A stretch of DNA of 64,000 nucleotides from Bradyrhizobium sp. NFR13 (GCF_900114605.1 NZ_FOTP01000003.1:62001-126000), one strand, 5' to 3'. Positions 51,267 through 60,400 are shown, counted from the first letter of the stretch. A program made the numbers and translations. Notes: generated from the sequence alone by a model not told the origin.

Positions 51267-53018
51267 ATGGCATTTGGACTGTTCCGCAAGCGGCAGCCCG
51301 ATCAGGCTGCGCAGGTACCACCGCCCGAAAAGATCATAGCATCAGAGGTTTCGACGACCTCGGAAGCAGATTCTGCAAGCGACATCCTGGAGTTGCTGGA
51401 ACTCGAGCTGGGCGCGCTGATCCGCCAACTCGAGCGTGCCGCGACATCCGTCGCCGGCGGCGCCGAATCGACGGCCTCAACCCTTTCCGCCATCCGCGCC
51501 CGCACCGATGTGCTGGCCGACCGCAGCAGCGCCGCGCAATCCACCGCCACCACCTTTGCGCAAGCTGCCGACAAGTTCACCCATTCGGCCGAGGGCATCG
51601 GCGCCCAGGTGCGCGATGCCTCTAGGCTCGCGGATGAGGCCGGTGCCGCCGCCCATGAAGCCAGCGCCAACGTGGACCGGCTGCGCGACTCCTCCGCCGC
51701 GATCAGCAACGTCCTCGACCTGATCGCGCAGATCGCCCGGCAGACGACAATGCTGGCGCTGAACGCGACTATCGAGGCGGCACGTGCCGGCGCCGCGGGC
51801 CGCGGCTTCTCGGTGGTCGCTACTGAGGTCAAGGCGCTCGCAGTGCAGACACAAAACGCCACCGAAGAGATCAAGAAGAAGATCGACACCTTGCAACGCG
51901 ACGCGGCGAGTTCGGTCGATGCGGTGCATCGCATCTCCACCGCCATCGACGCGATCCGCCCGGTCTTTGCCAATGTCAACGGCGCGGTCGCCGAGCAGAA
52001 CGCAACCACCAGCGAGATGTCGCATAACGCTGCCACCGCCTCGCAATTCATCGTCTCGGTCGGCGACAGCGCGGCCGAAATCGACAGCGCGGCGAAAGAA
52101 GCCGCCGCCCATGGCGAGCATGTCGCGCAGGCCGGCCAGGCCGTGACGATGTTTGCCTCGCGGCTGAAGTCGCGTTGTGCGGTGCTGCTCAAACAAAGCG
52201 AGCGCGAAGACGAACGACGACGCGAAAAGCTGCCATGTCACCTCAATGTCGATCTTCAGGCGCGCGGCGGCCCGATCAACGCGCCGGTTTATGAAATCTC
52301 GATGGACGGCATCCTGATCGGCGGGCCGGACGCGAACCGGCTTCCGTTGCACGACATCGTTGCCGCCGACCTCAGCGAGGTCGGCCCGTGCCGCCTGCGC
52401 ATTGCCGAACATTCCCCCGCCGGCGCGCAGGCATTGTTTGTTGCGCCCGACGGCCACCTCATTAGCCGGATCGAAGACCGGCTCTGGGCGATCCATGACG
52501 AGAACACCGAATTCGTCACCCGCGCCATCGATGCCGGCGCCGTGCTCAACAAGATCTTTGCCGACGGTATTGCATCCGGCGCTATCAGCATCGACGACAT
52601 GTTCGACGACAACTACGTCGAGATCCCAGGCTCCAATCCCGTGCAGTACCGGACAAAGATTCTCGGCTGGGCCGACCGCGCACTGCCCGAATTCCAGGAT
52701 GCCTTTCTGGCAAAGGACTCCCGTATGGCGTTCTGCGCCATGATCGACCGCAACGGCTATCTGCCGGTGCATAACAGCATCTATTCCAAGCCGCAGCGCC
52801 CGGGTGATGTCGCCTGGAACACGGCCAACTGCCGCAACCGCCGCATCTTCAACGATCCGGCTGGATTGGCCGCCGGTCGCAATACACGTTCCTACCTGAT
52901 CCAGAGTTATGCCCGCGACATGGGCAACGGTCAGACCGTGATGATGCGCGAGATCGACGTGCCTGTGCGCATACAGGGACGCCATTGGGGCGGCTTCCGC
53001 ACGGCGTACAAATTATGA
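51267..53018 (+). CDS. Soluble methyl-accepting chemotaxis-type protein with C-terminal sensor region
   Basis: Protein of 583 aa. An N-terminal coiled coil and MCP signalling domain (about 40-310) include the hairpin tip IAQIARQTTMLALNATIEAA and GRGFSVVATEVKALA at 152-192. Then comes a PilZ-like segment (about 318-400: RREKLPCHLNVDL, YEISMDGILIGG), and a C-terminal Cache/PAS-like region ending GRHWGGFRTAYKL, common to alphaproteobacterial receptors. There is no transmembrane segment, so it is a cytoplasmic receptor. ATG 51267 (MAFGLFRKR) is chosen; codons upstream are not family-like. No che genes are nearby. Confidence 0.85.
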   Translation: MAFGLFRKRQPDQAAQVPPPEKIIASEVSTTSEADSASDILELLELELGALIRQLERAATSVAGGAESTASTLSAIRARTDVLADRSSAAQSTATTFAQAADKFTHSAEGIGAQVRDASRLADEAGAAAHEASANVDRLRDSSAAISNVLDLIAQIARQTTMLALNATIEAARAGAAGRGFSVVATEVKALAVQTQNATEEIKKKIDTLQRDAASSVDAVHRISTAIDAIRPVFANVNGAVAEQNATTSEMSHNAATASQFIVSVGDSAAEIDSAAKEAAAHGEHVAQAGQAVTMFASRLKSRCAVLLKQSEREDERRREKLPCHLNVDLQARGGPINAPVYEISMDGILIGGPDANRLPLHDIVAADLSEVGPCRLRIAEHSPAGAQALFVAPDGHLISRIEDRLWAIHDENTEFVTRAIDAGAVLNKIFADGIASGAISIDDMFDDNYVEIPGSNPVQYRTKILGWADRALPEFQDAFLAKDSRMAFCAMIDRNGYLPVHNSIYSKPQRPGDVAWNTANCRNRRIFNDPAGLAAGRNTRSYLIQSYARDMGNGQTVMMREIDVPVRIQGRHWGGFRTAYKL

Positions 53019-53033
53019 TTTGGGTTTGCACAC

Positions 53034-53069
53034 GGCGCTGCGCTGCCACCTGAGACCTGGCGCAGCGCC
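53034..53069. terminator. Hairpin between convergent chemoreceptor and small secreted protein genes
   Basis: Perfect 10-bp inverted repeat GGCGCTGCGC (53034-53043) / GCGCAGCGCC (53060-53069), loop 16, placed 15 bp after the chemoreceptor stop. No T-run on either side, so factor-independent termination is uncertain. Confidence 0.5.
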
Positions 53070-53117
53070 GCCTATTCCGTCTGCGAGTGGGCTAGCAGCC
53101 GAAACTGCCAAGGCGTC

Positions 53118-53384
53118 CTAGCCGCCGCTCGTTCGGCCTTCCGCATTGTCATCTCCGCCGTATGAACCGCCGCCATATCCATATGGCGCACTGTATCCAT
53201 ATGAACCGGGGCCGGCACCAAATCCGCGATAGACCGTTACGGGGGCGCTTCCCTCATACCGCGCGTGAGAGGACATGATCCGTCGATGCTTGCTGGCAGC
53301 GCTATGCCCGTCTTTGGCCTGCGCGGTCCAGCTCGCAGTGCCGGCGATCAGTAAAGCGGCGCCCAACAGAATGAATTTATTCAT
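53118..53384 (-). CDS. Small secreted Gly/Tyr-rich protein of unknown function
   Basis: An 88-aa precursor with a Sec signal peptide (MNKFILLGAALLIAGTASW, cleavage after AQA). The mature part is basic at first (KDGHSAASKHRRIMSSHARY) and then Gly/Tyr/Ser-rich (GPGSYGYSAPYGYGGGSYGG). ATG 53384 has AGGA eight bases upstream. No homology is recognised; such tails occur in envelope or surface-associated proteins. Confidence 0.65.
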   Translation of the reverse strand: MNKFILLGAALLIAGTASWTAQAKDGHSAASKHRRIMSSHARYEGSAPVTVYRGFGAGPGSYGYSAPYGYGGGSYGGDDNAEGRTSGG

Positions 53385-53557
53385 CACATTTTTCCTTGGT
53401 CAATCAGCCCCGCGACCTCAGATGCGCACGCTTGGCTCTCAAGGTAGCGCCAATCACGCGTAGTTGAATTTCGGCTTGCGGTACCCCGTCCTGCATGGAC
53501 AGCGGCGGCGAGACCCATCGGGGCCATTTCCCCATTCGCCCCGGGGCCTGGGAGGCA

Positions 53558-53592
53558 GTGTCACACCGCTGACATTTGCATCGGTCCATAAC
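53558..53592 (+). promoter_or_regulatory. Candidate Pho box and -10 upstream of ppk2
   Basis: GTGTCAC-ACCG-CTGACAT (53558-53575) agrees with the Pho box consensus at 11 of 14 repeat positions with the correct 4-base spacer. Eleven bases later is CATAAC (53587-53592), a plausible -10. The start codon of ppk2 is 32 bases further. It would place polyphosphate metabolism under PhoB. Confidence 0.5.
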
Positions 53593-53623
53593 CGTGGACC
53601 CATTCGATACAAGCGGAGCTGCC

Positions 53624-54550
53624 ATGACCGAACATTCCCTCGACGACGCGCAAGCAATCCACGACCGCATTCGTGCAGAGATGCTGGACGGCTTCGACGA
53701 AGAACTTGAGCTCGAGATCGATGACGATCGTCTCGACGCCCTGACCAACGAAATGTCCGACCACAGCCCGGCGGAGACCATCGAGCGACGCCTCTATTTC
53801 AAGGAACTGTTCCGCCTGCAGGGCGAATTGGTGAAGTTGCAGAGCTGGGTGCAGCAGAACAAGCTCAAGGTCGTAGTGATCTTCGAAGGCCGCGATTCCG
53901 CTGGCAAGGGCGGCGTCATCAAGCGGATCACCCAGCGGCTCAATCCACGCGTCTGCCGCGTCGCCGCACTCCCCGCGCCGAATGAGCGCGAACGCACCCA
54001 ATGGTACTTCCAGCGTTACGTCTCGCATCTCCCCGCCGGCGGCGAGATCGTACTGTTCGATCGTAGTTGGTACAACCGCGCCGGCGTCGAGCGCGTGATG
54101 GGTTTCTGCACAGAGGATGACGTGGAGGAATTCTTCCGCTCGGTGCCGGAATTCGAACGCATGCTGGTGCGCTCGGGCATCATCCTGGTCAAATACTGGT
54201 TCTCGATCACCGACGAAGCGCAGCACCTGCGCTTCTCGATGCGTATCGCCGACCCGCTCAAACAGTGGAAGCTCAGCCCGATGGATGTCGAGGCGCGCAC
54301 CCGCTGGGAGCAATACACCAAAGCCAAGGAAGCGATGCTCGAGCATACGCATATTCCGGAAGCCCCGTGGCATGTGGTGCAGGCCGTCGACAAGAAGAAG
54401 GCGCGCCTGAACTGCATCGCGCATCTGCTCGAACAGCTTCCCTATCAGGAGGTCGAGCATCCGCCTGTGGTCCTGCCTGCACGCGTGCGCAATCCCGACT
54501 ATCACCGCACGCCGGTGCCAGCCGAAATGTATGTGCCGGAGCGGTACTAG
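53624..54550 (+). CDS. ppk2: Polyphosphate kinase 2 (PPK2 family)
   Basis: Enzyme of 308 aa that transfers phosphate between polyphosphate and nucleotides. Walker A is VIFEGRDSAGKGG near residue 87 and Walker B LFDRSWYNRAG near 148, followed by lid-region sequence GFCTEDDVEEFFRSVPEFE. A single PPK2 domain with an acidic N-terminal extension (DEELELEIDDDR) suggests a class I enzyme. ATG 53624 has CGGAG upstream. A candidate Pho box precedes it. Confidence 0.93.
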   Translation: MTEHSLDDAQAIHDRIRAEMLDGFDEELELEIDDDRLDALTNEMSDHSPAETIERRLYFKELFRLQGELVKLQSWVQQNKLKVVVIFEGRDSAGKGGVIKRITQRLNPRVCRVAALPAPNERERTQWYFQRYVSHLPAGGEIVLFDRSWYNRAGVERVMGFCTEDDVEEFFRSVPEFERMLVRSGIILVKYWFSITDEAQHLRFSMRIADPLKQWKLSPMDVEARTRWEQYTKAKEAMLEHTHIPEAPWHVVQAVDKKKARLNCIAHLLEQLPYQEVEHPPVVLPARVRNPDYHRTPVPAEMYVPERY

Positions 54551-54627
54551 CCCCACAGTCGGCAGCTCACGTACCGTTTTTCGGGCAGGCCGGGCCTAAC
54601 GCAACCGCAATATTCTTTTGAATAAAA

Positions 54628-54662
54628 GTCATCCGACGCCCACGAGGAGGGCGTCGGATGAC
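54628..54662. terminator. Strong hairpin downstream of ppk2
   Basis: Perfect 14-bp inverted repeat GTCATCCGACGCCC (54628-54641) / GGGCGTCGGATGAC (54649-54662), loop 7. It lies 78 bp after the ppk2 stop. The T-run (GACTTTTATT) follows on the minus strand only, although no leftward gene ends here; on the plus strand it is preceded by an A-run. The rest of 54551-54846 holds the presumed promoter of the following operon and no gene. Confidence 0.65.
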
Positions 54663-54846
54663 GTCGCGCAGATTTTACCGCGATTTATCCGACAGACACG
54701 CTCGCGCGACATACAAACCAATGTATAGTCCTGCGGCATCTTATTGCTGCTTTTGAAATGATGACCGTACGCCTATAGTACCGTCGTTGGTCGATGACGA
54801 ACCATTCGCCATTGCATCATCGAGTCGAGCAAACGGGGGTCTCACT

Positions 54847-55308
54847 GTGGCAAATCTCAATATCAACGGCGAGCAGAAGTCCTTCGACGCACCAGACGAC
54901 ATGCCTCTGCTCTGGGTGCTGCGCGATATTCTCGGCATGACCGGCACAAAATTCGGCTGCGGCGTTGCGCTATGCGGAGCATGCACTGTGCATATCGACG
55001 GCAAGGCCGTGCGCTCCTGTCTGCTGCCGGTCAGTGCGGTGAGCGGACGCGCCATCACCACAATCGAAGGCGTCGGCACCACACCGGTCGGCGCCAAGGT
55101 GCAGAAAGCCTGGCTCGACCTCGAAGTCATTCAATGCGGTTACTGCCAGTCCGGGCAGATCATGTCAGCGGCGGCGCTCCTCGCTTCTACGCCAACCCCT
55201 GACGATTCTGACATCGATGCCGCCATGGCCGGAAATATCTGTCGCTGCGGCACCTATGTCCGGGTGCGTGAAGCGATCAAGCATGCTGCCTCCGAACGGC
55301 AAACCTAG
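54847..55308 (+). CDS. [2Fe-2S] subunit of isoquinoline 1-oxidoreductase-type hydroxylase (IorA-like)
   Basis: Iron-sulfur subunit of 153 aa. Cluster motifs are [23 protein letters not shown] and [14 protein letters not shown] 54847 (MANLNING) has GGGGG about seven bases upstream; the frame further up is not family-like. It delivers electrons from the following molybdenum subunit. It has no signal peptide and would be exported folded with its Tat-targeted partner. Confidence 0.92.
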   Translation: MANLNINGEQKSFDAPDDMPLLWVLRDILGMTGTKFGCGVALCGACTVHIDGKAVRSCLLPVSAVSGRAITTIEGVGTTPVGAKVQKAWLDLEVIQCGYCQSGQIMSAAALLASTPTPDDSDIDAAMAGNICRCGTYVRVREAIKHAASERQT

Positions 55309-55317
55309 GAGTCGGCC

Positions 55318-57522
55318 ATGAAACTTGCAGACAACATGCTTGTTGCGGCCAGTCCTGCAAACAAGCCTTCTGGCCTGTCACGGCGCAGTCTGCTCGCTGG
55401 CGCCTTTGCCGGCGGCTTTATGTTCGCCTTCCAGCTTCCGGTCCGCGCGGCCAATGAGCCGACGCAGCCCCCCGATACAACGGAGGGCAAATTCGCCCCC
55501 AACGCGTTCATCCGCATCGACACTACCGGCAAGACGACACTGGTGATGCCGCAAGTCGAGATGGGGCAAGGCATCTATACGGCCATCGCCATGATCCTCG
55601 CCGAAGAGCTCGACGCGGACTATGCGCAGATCACCCTGGAACATGCGCCGCCCAGCGACAAGCTCTACGGCAATCCAATTTTCATCATCCAGGCGACCGG
55701 CGGATCGACTTCGGTGCGCGCATTCTGGAAACCTCTACGCAATGCCGGTGCAACCGCGCGTGCGATGCTGGTGCAAGCCGCAGCCGAACAGTGGCAGGTC
55801 GAACCTGCGAGCTGCACGGCGTCGAATGGGCAAGTGATGCATACGGCCAGCGGGCGCAAACTGTCCTATGGCGAGTTGTGCGACGCCGCCGGCAAACTCA
55901 CACCGCCGAAGGAGGTCGCGCTCAAGGACCCAAAAGACTTCTCGGTGATCGGCAAGCCGCTGAAGCGCTTCGACACACCGGACAAGGTCAACGGCAAGAC
56001 GATCTACGGTATCGACGCGATGGTGCCGGGCATGGCATTCGCAACGCTGGCACAATGCCCGGTGTTCGGCGGCAAACTCGCCAAGGTCGATGACCGCGCC
56101 GCCAAAAAGATTCCGGGCGTGCGGCAGATCGTGGTGCTCGACGACCTCGTGGCCGTGGTCGGCGACCACATGTGGGCCGCCAAGTCTGGGCTCGAAGCAC
56201 TCGACATCACCTGGGACGAAGGGCCCAACGCGAAGATCAGTTCGAAGGACATCTGGGCGCATTTGCGCACGGCCAGCGAGACGGACGGCGTAATCGCCAA
56301 ATCCGTCGGCGACATCGCCAAGGGTCTCGCGACCGGCGAACGGATCGACGCGTCCTACGAGATGCCGTTCCTTGCGCACGCGACCATGGAGCCCTTGAAT
56401 TGCACGGTGCACTTCAAGGGTGATTCCTGCGAGGTCTGGACGGGCACGCAGATCATGTCGCGGGTGCAATCCGAAGCCGCCAAGGCCGCGGGCCTGCCGA
56501 TCGACAAGGTCACAGTAAATCAGCACATGATTGGCGGCGGCTTCGGCCGCAGGCTTGAGCCCGACATGGTCGTGGCGGCGGTGCGCATCGCCAAACAGGT
56601 CAATGGACCGGTCAAGGTGGTGTGGACCCGCGAAGAGGACATCCAGCACGACATTTATCGCCCCGTCTATCGCGACAACATTTCGGCGACACTGTCCAAC
56701 GGCAAAGTGGTCGGCTTCAAGTACAAGATCGCAGGCTCGGCCGTGATCGCGCGTTGGCTGCCGCCTGCGTTCCAGAAGGGCATTGACATCGACGCCATCG
56801 ATAGTGCCGCGGACCAGCCCTACGACTTCCCGCATTTCCAGTGTGAATATGTCCGTGTCGAACCACCGGCGGTGCCGACCGGCTTCTGGCGCGGCGTCGG
56901 CCCGAACAATAACGTGTTCGCGATCGAGAGCTTCATGGATGAGCTCGCTCGCAAGGCCGGCAAGGATCCCGTCGTGTTCCGGCGTGAATTGCTCGGCAAG
57001 GCACCACGGATGCTGGCGGCCCTCAATCTCGCGGCGGAGAAGGCCAACTGGGGTCAGCCGCTGCCAGCGCGCGTCGGACGCGGCGTGAGCATCCAGCCCA
57101 CCTTCGATACTTCGATCGCGACTGTGGTCGAAGCGGAGGTGGATTCTCAGGGCGAGATCCGTCTGCGTCAGGTCAACGTGGCGGTCGACACCGGCATCGC
57201 TGTCAATCCCGACACCATCGTGGCGCAGATCGAAGGCGGCATCGTGTTCGGCCTCACCGCCGCGCTATATGGCGACATCACCATCGAGAAGGGGCGCGTG
57301 CAGCAGTCCAATTTCCATGACTACCGCATGCTTCGGATCGACCAGATGCCGAAAATCAATGTCCACCTCATCAAGAGCGGCGAAGCGCCCGGCGGCATAG
57401 GCGAGTGCGGCGTGATCGGCGGACCGCCGGCACTGCGCAATGCAATTTATGCTGCGACTGGCGTTGCGCTGCGGAGGATGCCGATCGACCGCGATGCGAT
57501 CGCCGAAAGGAAGAAGTCATGA
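55318..57522 (+). CDS. Molybdopterin-binding subunit of isoquinoline 1-oxidoreductase-type hydroxylase (IorB-like)
   Basis: Catalytic subunit of 734 aa with a twin-arginine signal (LSRRSLLAGAFAGGFMFAF, about residues 19-43), so the enzyme works in the periplasm. The Mo-cofactor motifs include PQVEMGQGIYTA, GGGFGRRLEPD, TGFWRGVGPNNNVFAIE and GGIGECGVIG with the catalytic Glu. Related enzymes oxidise N-heterocycles, nicotinate or aldehydes. AGGAG precedes ATG 55318, and the stop overlaps the cytochrome start (ATGA). The absence of an FAD subunit fits a cytochrome-linked electron path. Confidence 0.92.
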   Translation: MKLADNMLVAASPANKPSGLSRRSLLAGAFAGGFMFAFQLPVRAANEPTQPPDTTEGKFAPNAFIRIDTTGKTTLVMPQVEMGQGIYTAIAMILAEELDADYAQITLEHAPPSDKLYGNPIFIIQATGGSTSVRAFWKPLRNAGATARAMLVQAAAEQWQVEPASCTASNGQVMHTASGRKLSYGELCDAAGKLTPPKEVALKDPKDFSVIGKPLKRFDTPDKVNGKTIYGIDAMVPGMAFATLAQCPVFGGKLAKVDDRAAKKIPGVRQIVVLDDLVAVVGDHMWAAKSGLEALDITWDEGPNAKISSKDIWAHLRTASETDGVIAKSVGDIAKGLATGERIDASYEMPFLAHATMEPLNCTVHFKGDSCEVWTGTQIMSRVQSEAAKAAGLPIDKVTVNQHMIGGGFGRRLEPDMVVAAVRIAKQVNGPVKVVWTREEDIQHDIYRPVYRDNISATLSNGKVVGFKYKIAGSAVIARWLPPAFQKGIDIDAIDSAADQPYDFPHFQCEYVRVEPPAVPTGFWRGVGPNNNVFAIESFMDELARKAGKDPVVFRRELLGKAPRMLAALNLAAEKANWGQPLPARVGRGVSIQPTFDTSIATVVEAEVDSQGEIRLRQVNVAVDTGIAVNPDTIVAQIEGGIVFGLTAALYGDITIEKGRVQQSNFHDYRMLRIDQMPKINVHLIKSGEAPGGIGECGVIGGPPALRNAIYAATGVALRRMPIDRDAIAERKKS

Positions 57523-58865
57523 CGCCCGCCGCACGTCGCATTCTCGGCAGCGTCATTGTGATCGGTGTCGTGGCTGCAGCCGGCGCCGCGCTCTATGTTC
57601 GCGGTCCCGGACCGATGGCCTTCTCGGGCGGCCCGAAGGTGGCGCTGGCCGATTACAAGGGTCCCAATCCCACGGGCGTTCCCGCCAACATGGCCAACGC
57701 CAGCCTGATCGAGCGCGGCGAATATCTTGCGCGTGCGGCGGATTGCATGGTCTGCCACACTGCGCCCGGGGGCAAGGAATATGCCGGCGGCTTCGCATTC
57801 AAGCTGCCGTTCGGCACGCTTTACTCGACCAACATCACACCGGACAAAGAGACAGGCATCGGCAACTACACCGATCAGCAGTTTCTCGACGCCGTTCGAA
57901 GCGGCAAGCGCCACGACGGCGCCCGGCTCTATCCCGCGATGCCCTATACGTCCTACACTTACATGACCGATGCGGACACGCTCGCGGTCAAGGCCTATCT
58001 GTTCAGCCTCGCACCGGTGCGCGCAGCACCGCCTGAGAATACGCTTGCCTTTCCGTTCAATCAGCGCTGGGCAATGACGTTCTGGTCGGCATTGTTCAAT
58101 CCCGATACGCGCTTCGAACCCGATAGGTCGCAAAGCCCGGAATGGAACAGGGGCGCCTATCTCGTCGAGGCGCTGGCGCATTGCGGCGAATGCCATACCC
58201 CGCGCAATCTCGGCTTCGCGCTCGACAACCGCAAGAAATTTGCTGGCGCCCTGACCGCCGGATGGCGGGCCTTCAATATCACCTCGGACAAGACGACAGG
58301 CCTTGGCAGCTGGAGCGACGACGATGTCGTTTCCTATCTGTCGATCGGGCATGCCAAGGGTCACGGCACCGCGTCGGGGCCGATGGGCGAAGCGGTGGAC
58401 CACAGTTTCAGCAAGATGGCGCCGACGGATATCAAGGCGATGGTCGCATTCCTGCGCACGGTGCCGGCGGTGCCCTCACCTGATCTGCCCGCGAAACTCG
58501 CGCCACCCGCACCGCCCTCGCACAGGGACGGCATGACGGCGAACGCGCTTGGCAAGACGGTCTTCCAGGGCGCCTGCGTGAGCTGCCATGGCTGGACAGG
58601 CGAGAGCGCACTCTCGCCCATGGCCACGCTGACTGGCGCGTGGGCCGTTAACGATCCCGGCGCGACGAACGTGGCGCAGATCGTGATCTCCGGCACCAAG
58701 CGGCATACGCCGCAAGGCGCGCTGTCGATGCCAGCTTTCGGCAAGAGCCATTCAGACATGGAGATCGCGGCTGTCGCGAATTACGTGACCGCGCGCTTCG
58801 GCAGCAAGGGATCGCAGATCACGGCAAGCGATGTCGCGGATTTGCGCAAGCAGACGGAGCAGTAG
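57519..58865 (+). CDS. Membrane-anchored triheme cytochrome c subunit
   Basis: Protein of 448 aa with an N-terminal membrane anchor (ILGSVIVIGVVAAAGAALYV) and three heme c motifs: CMVCH, CGECH and CVSCH. This resembles the cytochrome subunits of periplasmic alcohol and aldehyde dehydrogenases. It passes electrons from the IorAB-like hydroxylase to the respiratory chain. ATG 57519 overlaps the IorB-like stop by four bases. Confidence 0.92.
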   Translation: MTPAARRILGSVIVIGVVAAAGAALYVRGPGPMAFSGGPKVALADYKGPNPTGVPANMANASLIERGEYLARAADCMVCHTAPGGKEYAGGFAFKLPFGTLYSTNITPDKETGIGNYTDQQFLDAVRSGKRHDGARLYPAMPYTSYTYMTDADTLAVKAYLFSLAPVRAAPPENTLAFPFNQRWAMTFWSALFNPDTRFEPDRSQSPEWNRGAYLVEALAHCGECHTPRNLGFALDNRKKFAGALTAGWRAFNITSDKTTGLGSWSDDDVVSYLSIGHAKGHGTASGPMGEAVDHSFSKMAPTDIKAMVAFLRTVPAVPSPDLPAKLAPPAPPSHRDGMTANALGKTVFQGACVSCHGWTGESALSPMATLTGAWAVNDPGATNVAQIVISGTKRHTPQGALSMPAFGKSHSDMEIAAVANYVTARFGSKGSQITASDVADLRKQTEQ

Positions 58866-58871
58866 GCTGAA

Positions 58872-59696
58872 CTAGTTCAGCCAGAACTCGGGCACGGCCT
58901 GCGACAGCCGGCCACCGAGCCGCACCGGCGCAATGCGTGATGCGAGGCCGGTCTTGTCATCGGTTTCGACCGCAACGCCCGACAAGGTCGCCGGGCCGAA
59001 GGCGGGCTCGAAACGGCCGGAGGGAATGCCGGTCGTGAAGCGCCTGACAGGCTCCTCCTTCTGCATGCCGATTACGGAATCATAGTCGCCGGTCATGCCG
59101 GCATCGGTCATGTAGGCGGTGCCGCCTGCGAGGATCTGATGATCAGCGGTCGGCACATGCGTATGCGTGCCGACGACAAGGCTCACGCGGCCATCACAGA
59201 AGTAACCCATGCCCTGCTTTTCGCTCGAGGCTTCGCCGTGGAAATCCACCACGATGGCGTCCGCGGCTTCCACCAGCGGACAGGCATCGATCTCTTTGCC
59301 GACAGCGCTGAACGGATCGTTGAGTGGCTCCATGAAGACACGCCCCATGGCGTTGATTACAAGCGCACGCGCACCGTTCTTGGCGTCGATCAGCGCAGCG
59401 CCGCGGCCCGGCGTGTGGCGCGGGAAATTCAACGGACGGATCAGACGCGGCGCGCGTTCGATGAAGACCAGCGCCTCTTTCTGATTCCAGGCGTGATTGC
59501 CGAGCGTCACCGCATCCGCGCCGGCGTCGACAAGATCATTATAGATCGTCTCGGTGATACCGAAGCCGCCGGCGGCGTTCTCGCCATTGATGATGACAAG
59601 ATCGAGCTTCCAGTCGCGGATCAGACCCGGCAGTTTTTCGAGGATCACCACGCGGCCGGTTTTGCCGACCACGTCGCCGATGAAGAGAATACGCAA
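58872..59696 (-). CDS. ymdB: YmdB-family metallophosphoesterase (TIGR00282)
   Basis: Phosphodiesterase of 274 aa. Metal-site motifs are MRILFIGDVVGKTGR, INGENAAGGFG, LGNHAWNQ and GTHTHVPTADHQI. Family members hydrolyse 2',3'-cyclic nucleotides and affect biofilm or sporulation regulation in other bacteria. It follows the 5-FCL gene with a single-base gap, a conserved pair in this group. Confidence 0.9.
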   Translation of the reverse strand: MRILFIGDVVGKTGRVVILEKLPGLIRDWKLDLVIINGENAAGGFGITETIYNDLVDAGADAVTLGNHAWNQKEALVFIERAPRLIRPLNFPRHTPGRGAALIDAKNGARALVINAMGRVFMEPLNDPFSAVGKEIDACPLVEAADAIVVDFHGEASSEKQGMGYFCDGRVSLVVGTHTHVPTADHQILAGGTAYMTDAGMTGDYDSVIGMQKEEPVRRFTTGIPSGRFEPAFGPATLSGVAVETDDKTGLASRIAPVRLGGRLSQAVPEFWLN

Positions 59697-59697
59697 G

Positions 59698-60285
59698 TCA
59701 GATGCTCCGAAAATCGATCGTCCGGGTTTCGGTTAGCACATAATCCAGCGCCACGTCGTGTGGTTGCATGGGAATGGCCTCGATTTCCTGGGTGTCGAAG
59801 GCCACGCCCACGGCGATAAATGGCTTGATGGCGTGCAGTTGCGCGAAGGTGCGATCGTAATGCCCCGCGCCATAGCCAATGCGGTGGCCGGCGCGGTCGA
59901 ATGCCGCGAGTGGTACCAGCAGGATATCGGGGATCAGTGGCGGCGCGTCCGGTGCTGGTTCCGGAATGCCCAGTGAACCGCGCACCAACGCATCGTTCGG
60001 GCTCCAGATCCGGAACATCAGGGGCTCATCACGGGCGATGATCACCGGGAGCGCCAGTCGCGCCCCCTGGGCGGCGAGATGCTGCATCAGCGGAATTGGA
60101 TCGATCTCGCTGCGGATGGGAGAATAGCCGGCGACGATGTCGCCGGCCCTGACCGGAAAAGGCAGCCCACGCGCTGCGATGGCTTGTGCGGCTGCCGACC
60201 GTTCGGCCTCGCTCAGCGCCGTGCGGCGTGCCAGCGCGGCGATGCGGAGCTCAATCTTTGTTGGAGTGGGCGGCGTGTCGGACAT
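59698..60285 (-). CDS. 5-formyltetrahydrofolate cyclo-ligase
   Basis: Enzyme of 195 aa making 5,10-methenyl-THF from 5-formyl-THF with ATP. Motifs are IELRIAALARRTALSEAER at the N-terminus and LVPLAAFDRAGHRIGYGAGH with the nucleotide-binding GYGxGxYD pattern (GYGAGHYDRTF). ATG 60285 (MSDTPPTPTK) is preferred; the longer frame to 60456 runs through the 6S RNA region. Its place downstream of 6S RNA is conserved in many proteobacteria. Confidence 0.9.
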   Translation of the reverse strand: MSDTPPTPTKIELRIAALARRTALSEAERSAAAQAIAARGLPFPVRAGDIVAGYSPIRSEIDPIPLMQHLAAQGARLALPVIIARDEPLMFRIWSPNDALVRGSLGIPEPAPDAPPLIPDILLVPLAAFDRAGHRIGYGAGHYDRTFAQLHAIKPFIAVGVAFDTQEIEAIPMQPHDVALDYVLTETRTIDFRSI

Positions 60286-60400
60286 GCCATACGATATGCT
60301 GTCCGCAGGGCCTGCGGAAGCGCAGCACCGGTCTTCGCGATCATATTTGGCGATCGAGGCTAAGATTGCACGGCAAACGCCACGCAAGGCCACAGCCATC

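Noticed and set aside
51477-52985. 502-codon leftward frame opposite the chemoreceptor
   Set aside because: The plus strand carries clear MCP motifs; the opposite frame has composition typical of a GC-rich shadow.
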